The notes under the pieces: generated by a model
Database searches by the model: none
What the model was told of the DNA's origin: nothing
The model's input: the letters and a program-made list of their open reading frames with translations, nothing else
NCBI GenBank assembly: GCA_009775355.1
Contig: VSPN01000045.1
Coordinates: 1 to 24,129 of the forward strand
DNA: 24,129 bases
Direction of reading: 5' to 3'
From: Muribaculaceae bacterium
GTDB lineage: Bacteria > Bacteroidota > Bacteroidia > Bacteroidales > Muribaculaceae
Shown here: one piece after another, positions 1-8,429 of the stretch
Numbering within the stretch: position 1 is the first letter of the stretch
How the letters are laid out: the number at the start of each line of letters is the position of its first letter
Made by a program: the position numbers and the translations under genes

Positions 1-40
1 CAATTAGTTGGCGATTAGCTGAGTATCCCTAATTACGCCG

Positions 41-127
41 CAAATTTAAGGCATTTACACGCTACGGGTTTATAAAAAAAATGCAGGGGTTATAAAAAAT
101 CGCGTCATGCACGAAATTTTATAACCC
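41..127 (-). promoter_or_regulatory. Leftward promoter with GTTATAAAA repeat elements
   Basis: Reading the minus strand, TAAATTTG at 48-41 matches the Bacteroidales -7 box TAnnTTTG. Its -33 slot (72-69) reads TAAA, not TTTG, which suggests activator dependence. Upstream are three copies of a GGGTTATAAAA-like element: 127-117, an inverted copy at 97-87 that is an 11/11 reverse complement, and a looser inverted copy at 77-66. The same distal and proximal elements occur at nearly the same distances before the GH32 gene. The promoter would drive a gene left of the window. The 127-87 hairpin is also followed on the minus strand by a run of T (81-74), so it could instead terminate the sensor gene. 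Nothing coding is seen in 1-175. Confidence 0.5.
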
Positions 128-175
128 TTGCTGCAAAATTCATATAATCCGTATGAACCAGGCTGCGGAGCGACG

Positions 176-2962
176 TCAGTTTACGAGATTCGACCGGGTG
201 TCGGAGGGAGTCTCACCGAACTCCTCGCGATAGCATTTGGTGAAATAAGCAGGCGTAGAGAACCCGACGGCATATGCAATCTCCGACACAGACATGTCGG
301 TGGTGAGCAGCCTGTGGCGGGCCTCCTTGAGACGGATAGTCCTCATAAGCTCGACAGGCGAAAAGTTTGTCAGAGCCTTAATCTTTCGGTAGAACTGCGA
401 CCGTCCGAGACCCATCTCGGCCGCGATCGCGTCGACGCTCACGTCGGCATCGCCCATACGACGACCGAAAATCTCGATGAACCGGTTGTAGAAATCCGAA
501 TCGACCGCCGACGGAGCACCCTCGACCATCGGCTTAGCCGGACGGCGCGACTGGGCTGCGGCATCAGGAGATGGAGAGGAGACCGCGACAGAAGCGGACC
601 ATACCTCGCGAATGCGGCGGCGGTTTTCGACAAGACTAACACACCGGGCACGGAGCACCGCGCTGTCGAACGGCTTTGAGAGATAGCCGTCAGCACCCGA
701 CTCATACCCCTGCACACGCTGCTCATCCATCGAACAGGCCGTGAGCATCAGCACCGGAATGTGCGATGTCGAGACCTCCTCCTTGATGCGGCGGCAGCAT
801 TCGAGACCGTCCATGACCGGCATCATCACGTCGCAGACCACTATGTCGGGCACGTAACGTGCGGCCATCCTGACGCCGGCGGCTCCGTCGCGCGCGGTTA
901 TCACGCGGAAACGGTCGCGCAATATGTCGGACACGAGCACAAGCATGTCGTCGTTGTCGTCGATCACGAGCAGGAGCGGGAGATCGGAAGAAGCGTCATC
1001 ACTCACTTCGGGAGGCACCGGAAGAACAGTATTCTCCGCCGGTGTAAGCTCAGATGTGACATCGACAGCCGATATGCGTCCGGTAACATCAGCCACTGTT
1101 TCGGCTACATGACGAACCGGAAGCAGAACCGTGAACAGCGAGCCTTTACCGGGTTCGCTCTGCGCCGAGATCGAGCCTCCGTGAAGCTCGACAAACGCCT
1201 TTGCAAGCGAAAGGCCGATGCCCGAACCATCGGGATGCACCTTGTCGACACGGAAGAACCGGCCGAATATATTGCCGAGATCCTCCGGCGATATGCCTCG
1301 ACCCGTATCCTCGACCGACAGAGAGACCTCGTCATCCGTAAAGGAAAGACGGACGCGTATCTCGCCGTTGTCGGGAGTATACTTGAACGCGTTGGAGACA
1401 AGATTGAAGAAGACGCGCTCGATCTTTCCGACATCGACAGCGACATGACCGGGGCCGGACCAGGCGCACTCCACATCGAGCTTCATGTGACGCTGACGCG
1501 CCACTGCGCTGAAAGCATCCGACCACTCGCGCACGAGCTGCCGCAGATCGACCTCGGAGAGCGAGAGATCCATCTTGCCGTTCTCATACTTGCGGAAATC
1601 GAGCACCTGATTGATCAGGCGGCGGAGAATCCTGACATTCTTGTCGGCGATTCCGGCAAGGCCGGCCTGACGCGGGGATAATCCACCGGCACCGACAAGC
1701 TGCCGCAGCGACTCGGCGATGAGAGTCAGAGGAGTGCGGAGATCGTGCGAGACATTGGTGTAGAACATGAGCTTCGACTGCGTGGCCTCGTTGAGCTGCT
1801 TGTTGAGCTGACGCTCATTGTCGCGCTGACGCTCAAGTTCATGGTTCTGCTCCACAAGCATACGCTGCTGGCGGCGGTTGATCCAAAACATGCGCAGCAG
1901 CAGGAAGAGCGCGCCGCATAGAAGGATCAGGATCGCGAGAGTGACATAAAGGAAAGTAGTCTGGATCGAATGGCGGTCCCAATAGGTGTCAACCTGCGAC
2001 TTGAGAGCCTTTATGCGTGAGGTCTGCTCATTGAGCGACTCATTCTGCAACAGCAGTATATCGGCGTTCGAACGGTCAACCGCCGAAGCCGACGGAAGCC
2101 GGGTCACACGGCTGTAAGGTTTCCCTTCGAGAATGGCAAGAGCGGTAAGAAGCAGACTGTGGCCGTCGGTGGGGTATATGAAAGTCGCGTCGATCTTTCC
2201 CTCCTTGACGGCCTTCATGCCGATCTCGGGTGCGGCGTCGATACCAATGATAAACGGATGCAGTCCGCGTCGTGCCGCCGCATCGGAAGCAGCCACGGCC
2301 ATGCGGTCGTTGTGGGCGTAGATCACGTCGGCGTCGGGATGCTCGGCAAGCAGAGAGTCGGCCACACGCAGGGCCGGGTCATAATTCCAGTTGCCTGAGG
2401 CCGAACCGACAACCGACATTCCCGGCGAAAGAGCGATTCCGGCCGCGAAGCCGCTGCTTCGCCCCTGGGCCGGAGTCGACGCCATGTTGCCGCAGATCTC
2501 GATGATCTTCGCATCGGGACTCGCCACAGAGCGGGTGTATTCGGCCACCTGCCAGCCGATGCTGTCATTGTCGGCTCCCTGGAACGCCGTGTAGTTGTCG
2601 CCTACGACACTGCGGTCGAAGACCACAACAGGAATGCCGCGTGCCATGACCTCGTCGATCACGGGCGTGACAGGGGCGGCCTCGTTGGGGGCGGCTATTA
2701 TGATGTCGAAACCGTTGTCGGCGAAATAGCGGATATCGGCGATCTGCTTCTCGCTGGAATCATCGGCAGAACGGATCTCGACCTCGGCATTGTCATGGAA
2801 CATGGCCTCGCGAAGTATCTCCTGATTCATCCTGTCACGCCAGTCGTCGCGGCTGCACTGCGAGACGCCGATTCTGTAAGTCTTTTCTCCGACACACGAC
2901 GCAAGCACAAGAGTAAGGAGAACAGAGACAGCTACTATAATAATTCGATTTAAGAGTCTCAT
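176..2962 (-). CDS. Hybrid two-component system sensor/regulator, fructose-type (BT1754-like)
   Basis: One polypeptide of 928 residues that senses a periplasmic sugar and activates transcription. An N-terminal hydrophobic signal ends in LASC (Cys23). A Peripla_BP (LacI/ribose-binding type) domain spans about 28-310, with one transmembrane helix at about 336-360. The histidine kinase follows: HisKA with SHDLRTPL (His406), then the ATPase with the N box near 520-527, DTGRG at 552 and GSGIGLSLAKAF at 579-590. The receiver (about 662-775) has the phospho-acceptor Asp711 in CDVMMP and Lys763. An AraC-type helix-turn-helix ends the protein (about 822-925). In B. thetaiotaomicron this architecture with a periplasmic-binding sensor (BT1754) binds fructose and controls fructan genes. 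The divergent GH32, MFS and fructokinase genes agree. All catalytic residues look intact. The sugar ligand is inferred. Confidence 0.93.
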   Translation of the reverse strand: MRLLNRIIIVAVSVLLTLVLASCVGEKTYRIGVSQCSRDDWRDRMNQEILREAMFHDNAEVEIRSADDSSEKQIADIRYFADNGFDIIIAAPNEAAPVTPVIDEVMARGIPVVVFDRSVVGDNYTAFQGADNDSIGWQVAEYTRSVASPDAKIIEICGNMASTPAQGRSSGFAAGIALSPGMSVVGSASGNWNYDPALRVADSLLAEHPDADVIYAHNDRMAVAASDAAARRGLHPFIIGIDAAPEIGMKAVKEGKIDATFIYPTDGHSLLLTALAILEGKPYSRVTRLPSASAVDRSNADILLLQNESLNEQTSRIKALKSQVDTYWDRHSIQTTFLYVTLAILILLCGALFLLLRMFWINRRQQRMLVEQNHELERQRDNERQLNKQLNEATQSKLMFYTNVSHDLRTPLTLIAESLRQLVGAGGLSPRQAGLAGIADKNVRILRRLINQVLDFRKYENGKMDLSLSEVDLRQLVREWSDAFSAVARQRHMKLDVECAWSGPGHVAVDVGKIERVFFNLVSNAFKYTPDNGEIRVRLSFTDDEVSLSVEDTGRGISPEDLGNIFGRFFRVDKVHPDGSGIGLSLAKAFVELHGGSISAQSEPGKGSLFTVLLPVRHVAETVADVTGRISAVDVTSELTPAENTVLPVPPEVSDDASSDLPLLLVIDDNDDMLVLVSDILRDRFRVITARDGAAGVRMAARYVPDIVVCDVMMPVMDGLECCRRIKEEVSTSHIPVLMLTACSMDEQRVQGYESGADGYLSKPFDSAVLRARCVSLVENRRRIREVWSASVAVSSPSPDAAAQSRRPAKPMVEGAPSAVDSDFYNRFIEIFGRRMGDADVSVDAIAAEMGLGRSQFYRKIKALTNFSPVELMRTIRLKEARHRLLTTDMSVSEIAYAVGFSTPAYFTKCYREEFGETPSDTRSNLVN

Positions 2963-3028
2963 GATATAAGGGCTTCTGTGATAATGGTCATTCTACCGAA
3001 GAGTACCCACCCGACGGCGAACGTGATG

Positions 3029-3036
3029 CAAAGATA
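3029..3036 (-). promoter_or_regulatory. Candidate -7 box for the hybrid sensor gene
   Basis: The minus strand reads TATCTTTG, an exact TAnnTTTG match, about 67 bases upstream of the sensor ATG. No -33 TTTG is present at the expected spacing, so this is a weaker assignment than the other promoters in the window. Confidence 0.4.
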
Positions 3037-3065
3037 ACTATAATATTGTAAATTAGGCGCATAAA

Positions 3066-3149
3066 GTTATAAAATATTGGCAATGCAACAAAAATCATAG
3101 AGATTGTGCATATTTTTATAGTCCATTCGTGCATTATTGGGTAGATTTG
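3066..3149 (+). promoter_or_regulatory. GH32 operon promoter with upstream repeat elements
   Basis: TAGATTTG at 3142-3149 matches the Bacteroidales -7 box, and its -33 slot (3118-3121, ATAG) does not match TTTG. Upstream are GTTATAAAAT (3066-3075) and TGCATATTTTTATA (3107-3120), which form imperfect inverted arms. The same two elements, 40-41 bases apart, precede the leftward promoter at the left edge of the window. I infer that these are binding sites for the neighbouring AraC-type hybrid regulator. Confidence 0.5.
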
Positions 3150-3192
3150 CAACCGAAAGCTACAACCGCAAAAACAAGACGCCAAAACAGAT

Positions 3193-5037
3193 ATGGAAAA
3201 ACTCAAGCAAATCATGACTTGCGCAGCAGTCGCCGCACTGCTGCCACTCGGTCTGCACGCCGGCGACGGCGTTAAAGCCGAATTTCTCGGCGGAAACAAC
3301 ACATTGGTCAGAGTCACCGGCGAAGGGAGATACCTGCTCCTTCCGGTTCAGGAAAACCGTGACGACGCAAAAATAAACGTACTGGTAGACAACGAGACTG
3401 TCAAGACACTCTATGTCAGACTTGCCGGCACAGGCACCGATTATACCGTACCACTGGATCTGAGTCCTTACAAGGGGAAGAAAGTCAGTCTTCTGATCGA
3501 GACACCCGAAGGACACGGACAGGGACTGCATGAATGCAAGAGTGAAGTAAAAGACGAGATATGGTTCAGAACCATGTCGCTCGGCGACACATACGACACG
3601 ACAAACCGCGAGAAATATCGCCCGGCCTATCACCACACGCCGCTTTACGGATGGATGAACGACCCGAACGGCATGTTCTTCAAAGATGGCGTATGGCATC
3701 TTTATTACCAGCACAACCCCTACGGATCGAAATGGCAGAACATGACATGGGGGCATTCGACAAGCCGCGACCTGGTCAACTGGGAACACCACCGCGACGC
3801 CATAGAACCCGACGGAATCGGCTCCATATTCAGCGGAAGCTGCGCCATCGACACGGAAAACTCGGCAGGCTTCGGCAAGAACACGGTCGTCGCAATGTAC
3901 ACATCGGCGGCCCGGACGCAGCAGCAGAGCCTTGCGTGGAGCACAGACGGGGGCATGACATTCCATAAATATGACGGCAACCCGACGCTGACACTCGACA
4001 GCGAGGCACGCGACCCGAACATGTTCAGGAACCCCGAGACAGGGGAATGGACACTTGTGCTGGCACATGCCCTTGACCACGAGATGCTGATCTTCACCTC
4101 GCCCGACATGAAAGAATGGACACTTCAGAGCGCGTTCGGCAAGGGACTCGGCTCGCAAGAGGGAGTGTGGGAATGCCCCGACCTGTTCGAGCTTCCCGTT
4201 CCCGGCGGCAAGAACAGCAAGTGGGTTCTTATCTGCAACATCAACCCCGGCGGCCCGTTCGGCGGTTCGGCAGCTCAATACTTCATCGGCGATTTCGACG
4301 GTCATAAATTCACCGCCGACACCGACAAAGACGGCAAAGTGCCTACCAAATGGATGGACTACGGCAAGGACCACTATGCCACTGTCAGCTGGAGTGACGC
4401 ACCGGACAACCGACGCGTAGTGATCGGCTGGATGAGCAACTGGGAATATGCCGCAGATGTGCCCACACACCAGTACCGCAGCGCCAACACCCTTCCCCGC
4501 GAGATGCGTCTCTTCAGAGGATCCGACGGCGACCTCTATCTGGCAAGCGAGCCGGCATCCGAACTGCTCGCGCTTCGCGGCGACGCCGTGGCCGAGAGCG
4601 GCAAGAAGACACTCGGCGCGACACCTGTCAAATACACGCTTCCCGCCTCGACCGAAGGATTGTGCGAGATCACCGCATCGTTCGACGCCGGCAGGAAAGG
4701 AGTATTCGAGATAACACTCGGCAATGCCGCCGGCGAGCATGTGACTATGAAATACAACGCGTCAGACCGCACCATGACGTTCGACCGCACCGAGGCCGGA
4801 GTGTCAGACTTCAGCGAGCGATTCCCGGCAGTGACAGTGGCGCCGACACGCGAGAACAACGGCAAAGTTGAACTTCGCATCTTCGTGGACCGTTCGAGCG
4901 TAGAGCTGTTCGGCAACGGCGGACGCTTCGCGATGACCAACCTCGTGTTCCCCACAAGCCCCTATCTCGACCTGAGCGTCTCGGCACCCTCGGGCAAAGT
5001 CAAACTCAACAGCCTGAAAGTATACTCAATAAAATAA
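3193..5037 (+). CDS. Glycoside hydrolase family 32 fructanase (levanase/inulinase/invertase)
   Basis: A secreted enzyme of 614 residues expected to release fructose from beta-fructans or sucrose by a retaining mechanism. A signal peptide (about 1-23) precedes a beta-rich N-terminal domain resembling DUF4980 (about 28-135), as found in Bacteroidetes GH32 enzymes. The five-bladed propeller follows. The GH32 signatures are all present: WMNDPNG with nucleophile Asp157, RDPN with transition-state stabiliser Asp274, and WECPD with acid/base Glu327. A C-terminal beta-sandwich carries VDRSSVELF, typical of the family. It is the first gene of the operon, 31 bases before the transporter. There is no lipobox, so the mature enzyme may be periplasmic or secreted. 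Specificity (levan, inulin or sucrose) cannot be decided from the sequence. Confidence 0.95.
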   Translation: MEKLKQIMTCAAVAALLPLGLHAGDGVKAEFLGGNNTLVRVTGEGRYLLLPVQENRDDAKINVLVDNETVKTLYVRLAGTGTDYTVPLDLSPYKGKKVSLLIETPEGHGQGLHECKSEVKDEIWFRTMSLGDTYDTTNREKYRPAYHHTPLYGWMNDPNGMFFKDGVWHLYYQHNPYGSKWQNMTWGHSTSRDLVNWEHHRDAIEPDGIGSIFSGSCAIDTENSAGFGKNTVVAMYTSAARTQQQSLAWSTDGGMTFHKYDGNPTLTLDSEARDPNMFRNPETGEWTLVLAHALDHEMLIFTSPDMKEWTLQSAFGKGLGSQEGVWECPDLFELPVPGGKNSKWVLICNINPGGPFGGSAAQYFIGDFDGHKFTADTDKDGKVPTKWMDYGKDHYATVSWSDAPDNRRVVIGWMSNWEYAADVPTHQYRSANTLPREMRLFRGSDGDLYLASEPASELLALRGDAVAESGKKTLGATPVKYTLPASTEGLCEITASFDAGRKGVFEITLGNAAGEHVTMKYNASDRTMTFDRTEAGVSDFSERFPAVTVAPTRENNGKVELRIFVDRSSVELFGNGGRFAMTNLVFPTSPYLDLSVSAPSGKVKLNSLKVYSIK

Positions 5038-5068
5038 ACGTCAACGCGCCTTAAGCGCTCATCACATC

Positions 5069-6250
5069 ATGAAACAGACTCAGACAATCCAGCTTGCCCG
5101 CAAATCCAGCCCGGCGCAGATAATCCCCGTGATGTTCTGCTTTTTCGCCATGGGATTTGTCGATCTTGTAGGCACTGCATCCAACTATGTTCAGAAAGAC
5201 CTCGGACTGACCGACTCGCAGGCCAACCTTTTCCCCTCGCTCGTGTTCTTCTGGTTTCTGATCTTCTCGGTACCGACCGGAATGCTCATGAACCGCATCG
5301 GACGCAAGAAAACCGTACTCCTCAGCCTCGCCGTGACAGCTGTTTCGCTTGTGCTCCCAATATTCGGCGAAGGATACTGGCTGATGCTGACCGCGTTCAG
5401 CCTTTTAGGAATCGGCAACGCGATCATGCAGACCTCGCTCAATCCTCTTGTGTCGAACCTTATCAGCGGCGACCGTCTCGCCTCGACCCTGACGTTCGGA
5501 CAGTTTGTCAAGGCGATCGCGTCATTTCTCGCCCCGATCATCGCAGCGTGGGGAGCGACGACGGCATTCGTCACCTTCGGCCTCGGCTGGCGCATACTGT
5601 TTGTGATCTATGCGCTTGTCAGCTTCCTTTCAGTGGCAGTGCTGGGTGCCACACCGATCGAGGAGGAGCGTCCCGACAAAGCCTCGGGCGTCGGCGAATG
5701 CCTCCGTCTGCTCGGACGACCGTTCATACATCTCTGCTTCCTCGGCAACATGTGACATCTCGGCATCGACGTCGGCACCAACACCACCGCACCCAAGATC
5801 ATCATGGAACGCCTCGGACTTCCGCTCGAAGACGCCTCGTTCGCCACCGGACTTTACTTCATATTCCGCACTGCGGGATGCTTTCTCGGCGCGTTTCTTC
5901 TCCGCGTCATGTCACCGCGCCTGTTCTTCGGCATCAGCGTCGTGATGATGGCCGTGTCGATGGGACTACTCTGGGGAGGAGATACGCTTCCAGTGATCTA
6001 CACAGGCATAGCACTTGTAGGTTTCGGCAACTCCAACATATTCTCAGTGGTATTCTCACAGGCCCTGATAGCCGCCCCCAAGGAGCGCAACGAAGTCTCG
6101 GGCCTGATGATCATGGGTCTCTTTGGCGGCACGATCTTCCCTCTCGCCATGGGCTACGCCGCCGATGCGGCAGGCCAGGCCGGAGCGGTGGCAGTGATGG
6201 CCGCAGGAGTGATCTACCTGCTCTTCTACACAATGAGGATCAAGAAATAA
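5069..6250 (+). pseudogene. MFS sugar (probably fructose) transporter, interrupted by an in-frame TGA
   Basis: The frame encodes about 393 residues of an inner-membrane sugar permease of the FHS/FucP type, with hydrophobic segments over its whole length. The N-terminal half has FAMGFVDLVGTASNYVQKDLG and NRIGRKK, the MFS loop-2/3 signature. Codon 229 is TGA (5753-5755), after CFLGNM. The same frame continues without a shift as HLGIDVGTNTTAP and runs through the remaining membrane segments to the stop at 6248-6250. A single substitution from TGG (Trp), TGC or TGT (Cys) would explain it. Translation would otherwise stop at 228 residues; an ATG at 5804 could restart the second half. It lies between GH32 and fructokinase, where B. 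thetaiotaomicron has its fructose permease BT1758. A sequencing error, a real nonsense mutation or readthrough are all possible. Confidence 0.85.
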
Positions 6251-6295
6251 GCTTTCAACAAACACACCAGTCAAGCAACATAAAATCAACCACAT

Positions 6296-7174
6296 ATGAA
6301 AGACTTAGTCGTAGGAATGGGCGAGGCGCTCTGGGATGTCCTCCCCGAAGGGAAAAAAATCGGCGGCGCGCCCGCCAACTTCGCATACCACGTCTCGCAG
6401 TCAGGGCTTCCCGGCATGGCAGTGAGCGCCGTAGGCGACGATCCGCTCGGCAAAGAGATACGCGACAACTTCACATCGAAAGGACTCTGCCATCATCTCG
6501 ACACTGTGCCCTATGCCACCGGCACGGTGCAGGTGGAACTCGACCCCGCCGGCGTGCCTCAGTACGAGATCAAGGAGAACGTGGCCTGGGACAACATACC
6601 ATGGACACCTAAGCTCGAGGAGATAGCCCGCAACACCCGGGCCGTATGCTTCGGCTCGCTCGCACAGCGCAATGTAGTGTCGCGCGAGACTATCGGGAAA
6701 TTTCTTGACACAATGCCGCGACACGACGACTCTCTTGTGGTGTTCGACGTCAACCTCCGCCAGGGATTCTATACCAAAGAGATACTCTGCGACTCGATGA
6801 CGCGCTGCAACATTCTAAAAATCAACGATGAGGAACTTGTAACGGTAAGCCGCATGTTCGGCTATCCCGGCATAGACCTGCAGGACAAATGCTGGATTCT
6901 TCTCGGCAAATACAACCTTAAGATGCTCATCCTGACCTGCGGCATAAACGGAAGCTATGTCTTCACGCCGGGCAACGTGTCGTTCCAGCCGACGCCGAAA
7001 GTCGAGGTGGCCGACACGGTCGGAGCCGGCGATTCGTTCACCGCCGCCTTCGTGTCAGGCATCCTCAAAGGAAAGAGTGTGGCCGAGGCACACAGCCGCG
7101 CCGTGCGCACATCCGCCTTTGTCTGCACACAGAAAGGCGCCATGCCGATTCTACCCAAAGAACTCACCGACTGA
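6296..7174 (+). CDS. Fructokinase, PfkB/ribokinase family
   Basis: A cytoplasmic ATP-dependent sugar kinase of 292 residues. The N-terminal part has GEALWDVLP and GGAPANFAYHVSQSG, the sugar-binding signature found in fructokinases. The C-terminal PfkB signature is DTVGAGDSFTAAF, whose GAGD supplies the anion hole and catalytic Asp. Length is normal for the family. It is the third gene of the fructan operon, 45 bases after the transporter frame, and would phosphorylate the fructose released by GH32 before glycolysis. A terminator follows. It corresponds in context to BT1757. Substrate assignment rests on the GGAPANFA motif and the neighbours. Confidence 0.93.
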   Translation: MKDLVVGMGEALWDVLPEGKKIGGAPANFAYHVSQSGLPGMAVSAVGDDPLGKEIRDNFTSKGLCHHLDTVPYATGTVQVELDPAGVPQYEIKENVAWDNIPWTPKLEEIARNTRAVCFGSLAQRNVVSRETIGKFLDTMPRHDDSLVVFDVNLRQGFYTKEILCDSMTRCNILKINDEELVTVSRMFGYPGIDLQDKCWILLGKYNLKMLILTCGINGSYVFTPGNVSFQPTPKVEVADTVGAGDSFTAAFVSGILKGKSVAEAHSRAVRTSAFVCTQKGAMPILPKELTD

Positions 7175-7224
7175 TCCGCACCCCGATCAAACGGGAAAGA
7201 AGATAAAAACGCATTCCGCACCGG

Positions 7225-7267
7225 GCCGCGCCGTCAACCAATACCGACGACGCGGCTCTTATATTTT
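7225..7267 (+). terminator. Rho-independent terminator of the fructan operon
   Basis: An 11-base stem, GCCGCGCCGTC (7225-7235) against GACGACGCGGC (7246-7256) with one C-A mismatch, encloses a 10-base loop. TCTTATATTTTT follows. It lies 50 bases after the fructokinase stop codon. Confidence 0.75.
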
Positions 7268-7424
7268 TAAATCCAATTTTATACATTTTTAAATAAAATA
7301 AACACTTTCCATTCAAATAAAACAATCAGAAACTGAGTGGTGAAAAAATCGACATCCGGTCAATCCAAACAGTTAAAATTCACATAATAAGAAAGTCAAT
7401 CTGAAAAAATTTCAAAAAAACAGA

Positions 7425-7501
7425 GGATTTGGCCGCACGGATTTGGTTTTTATAAATATCCATATTATCTTTGCCGACGCAACAGATTAACGGTTAAACC
7501 G
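7425..7501 (+). promoter_or_regulatory. Promoter of the fimbria-like operon, with direct repeat and palindromes
   Basis: TTTG at 7442-7445 and TATCTTTG at 7466-7473, 20 bases apart, are an exact Bacteroidales -33/-7 promoter. GGATTTGG occurs twice (7425-7432 and 7439-7446), the second copy containing the -33 box. Just after the expected start of transcription are two overlapping perfect palindromes, TTAACGGTTAA (7487-7497) and CGGTTAAACCG (7491-7501). They could be an operator. The rest of the 7268-7682 gap is AT-rich with no gene. No long inverted repeats of an invertible promoter were found by eye. Confidence 0.7.
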
Positions 7502-7682
7502 ACTCTCTCCCGCAAAAAAACAGACGCTTACAAGATATCACTTACACCAAACCACAAGGCGGGAAAAAGATCGGGCACACCGGCGATTCACGGCATAACT
7601 TTCATACTCACATACTAACTTACAACGCATGATCAAAGGTGTGTTGACCTTAGAGGGTAAAATCAGGATCCATCGTGCAGAG

Positions 7683-8429
7683 ATGCTTATAAGCAGGGCT
7701 ATCTTCGCCATGCTGGCACTGCTCGCACCCGCAGCCGCGCAGGCTACCGGTCGGCCTGACAACGCGGACATGGAGCCGGGAGACTCCATGTCCGCCCCAA
7801 AAGAATACTTCCACGCGCAACCATACGCCTACGACAGCGACTGCCACGACTGTCCATGCTGGACCGATGCCGAAGGGCGTCCGGTGGCACGCCGCATCAT
7901 TGCCAAGACCAATATCCCGGCATGGGGACTGCTCTGGCAGAACGCCGCCGTCGAGATAGACATTCTGCCTCACTTCAGCTTCGAGCTTCCGGTATACTGG
8001 AGTCCCTATGACTACGGCAAGAGGACACTTAAATTCAGGACATTTTCGGCGATACCGAATTTCCGCTACTGGCCAAGCGCGGACAACGACGGCTTCTTTG
8101 TCGACATACACGGAGGCTTCGCCTATTATAATGTGGCATTGGGAGGAGACAAGAGATATCAGGACCATGACGGCGACACACCGGCACTCGGCGGCGGCAT
8201 CGGGCTCGGCTACCGGTTCAGGCTTCCCGGCGCGCCACGCTGGAAGATAGAACTGGCACTCGGCGCCGGCGTCTACGCGCTCGACTACGACATATTCGAG
8301 AATACGCGCAACGGACTGATAACCGACCGCCGGCGGCGGACATTCTTCGGCATCGACAACTTCGCGGTCTCACTGTGTTACGAATTTTACGTGCGCCCGC
8401 GCCCTGACAGGAAAGGAGGCACGCGATGA
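7683..8429 (+). CDS. DUF3575 family protein of the fimbria-like operon
   Basis: A protein of 248 residues from the chosen start. ATG 7683 is preferred because it begins directly with a signal peptide (MLISRAIFAMLALLAPAAAQA). An in-frame ATG at 7629 would add 18 mostly polar residues. The mature part begins with a Cys-containing acidic stretch (CHDCPCW), then KTNIPAWGLLWQNAAVEIDILPHFS and alternating beta-strands with FRYWPS, GGFAYYNV and GGGIGLGYRF, the usual look of DUF3575. This is probably a small outer-membrane beta-barrel. Such proteins are common beside FimB/Mfa2 genes in Bacteroidales, but their exact role in fimbria assembly is not established. The end overlaps the next start by ATGA (8426-8429), which implies translational coupling. 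Confidence 0.8.
   Translation: MLISRAIFAMLALLAPAAAQATGRPDNADMEPGDSMSAPKEYFHAQPYAYDSDCHDCPCWTDAEGRPVARRIIAKTNIPAWGLLWQNAAVEIDILPHFSFELPVYWSPYDYGKRTLKFRTFSAIPNFRYWPSADNDGFFVDIHGGFAYYNVALGGDKRYQDHDGDTPALGGGIGLGYRFRLPGAPRWKIELALGAGVYALDYDIFENTRNGLITDRRRRTFFGIDNFAVSLCYEFYVRPRPDRKGGTR

Noticed and set aside
3160..4740. Long open frame (526 codons) on the minus strand inside the GH32 gene
   Set aside because: It lies entirely opposite a gene with all catalytic motifs, and its product has no recognisable domain. Such frames are expected from GC-rich codon use.
5753..5800. TGA in the transporter read as selenocysteine
   Set aside because: MFS sugar permeases are not known selenoproteins, and no convincing bacterial SECIS stem-loop was seen just after the codon. 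The position is more likely Trp or Cys mutated to stop.
5548..6612. Open frame of 354 codons overlapping the transporter and kinase in another frame
   Set aside because: The product is Arg/His-rich with no hydrophobic segments, while the transporter frame is rich in membrane helices. It is not a frameshifted continuation.
7260..7682. Invertible promoter upstream of the fimbria-like operon
   Set aside because: Bacteroidales surface operons often have them, but no pair of long inverted repeats flanking the promoter was found by eye, and no invertase gene is in the window.
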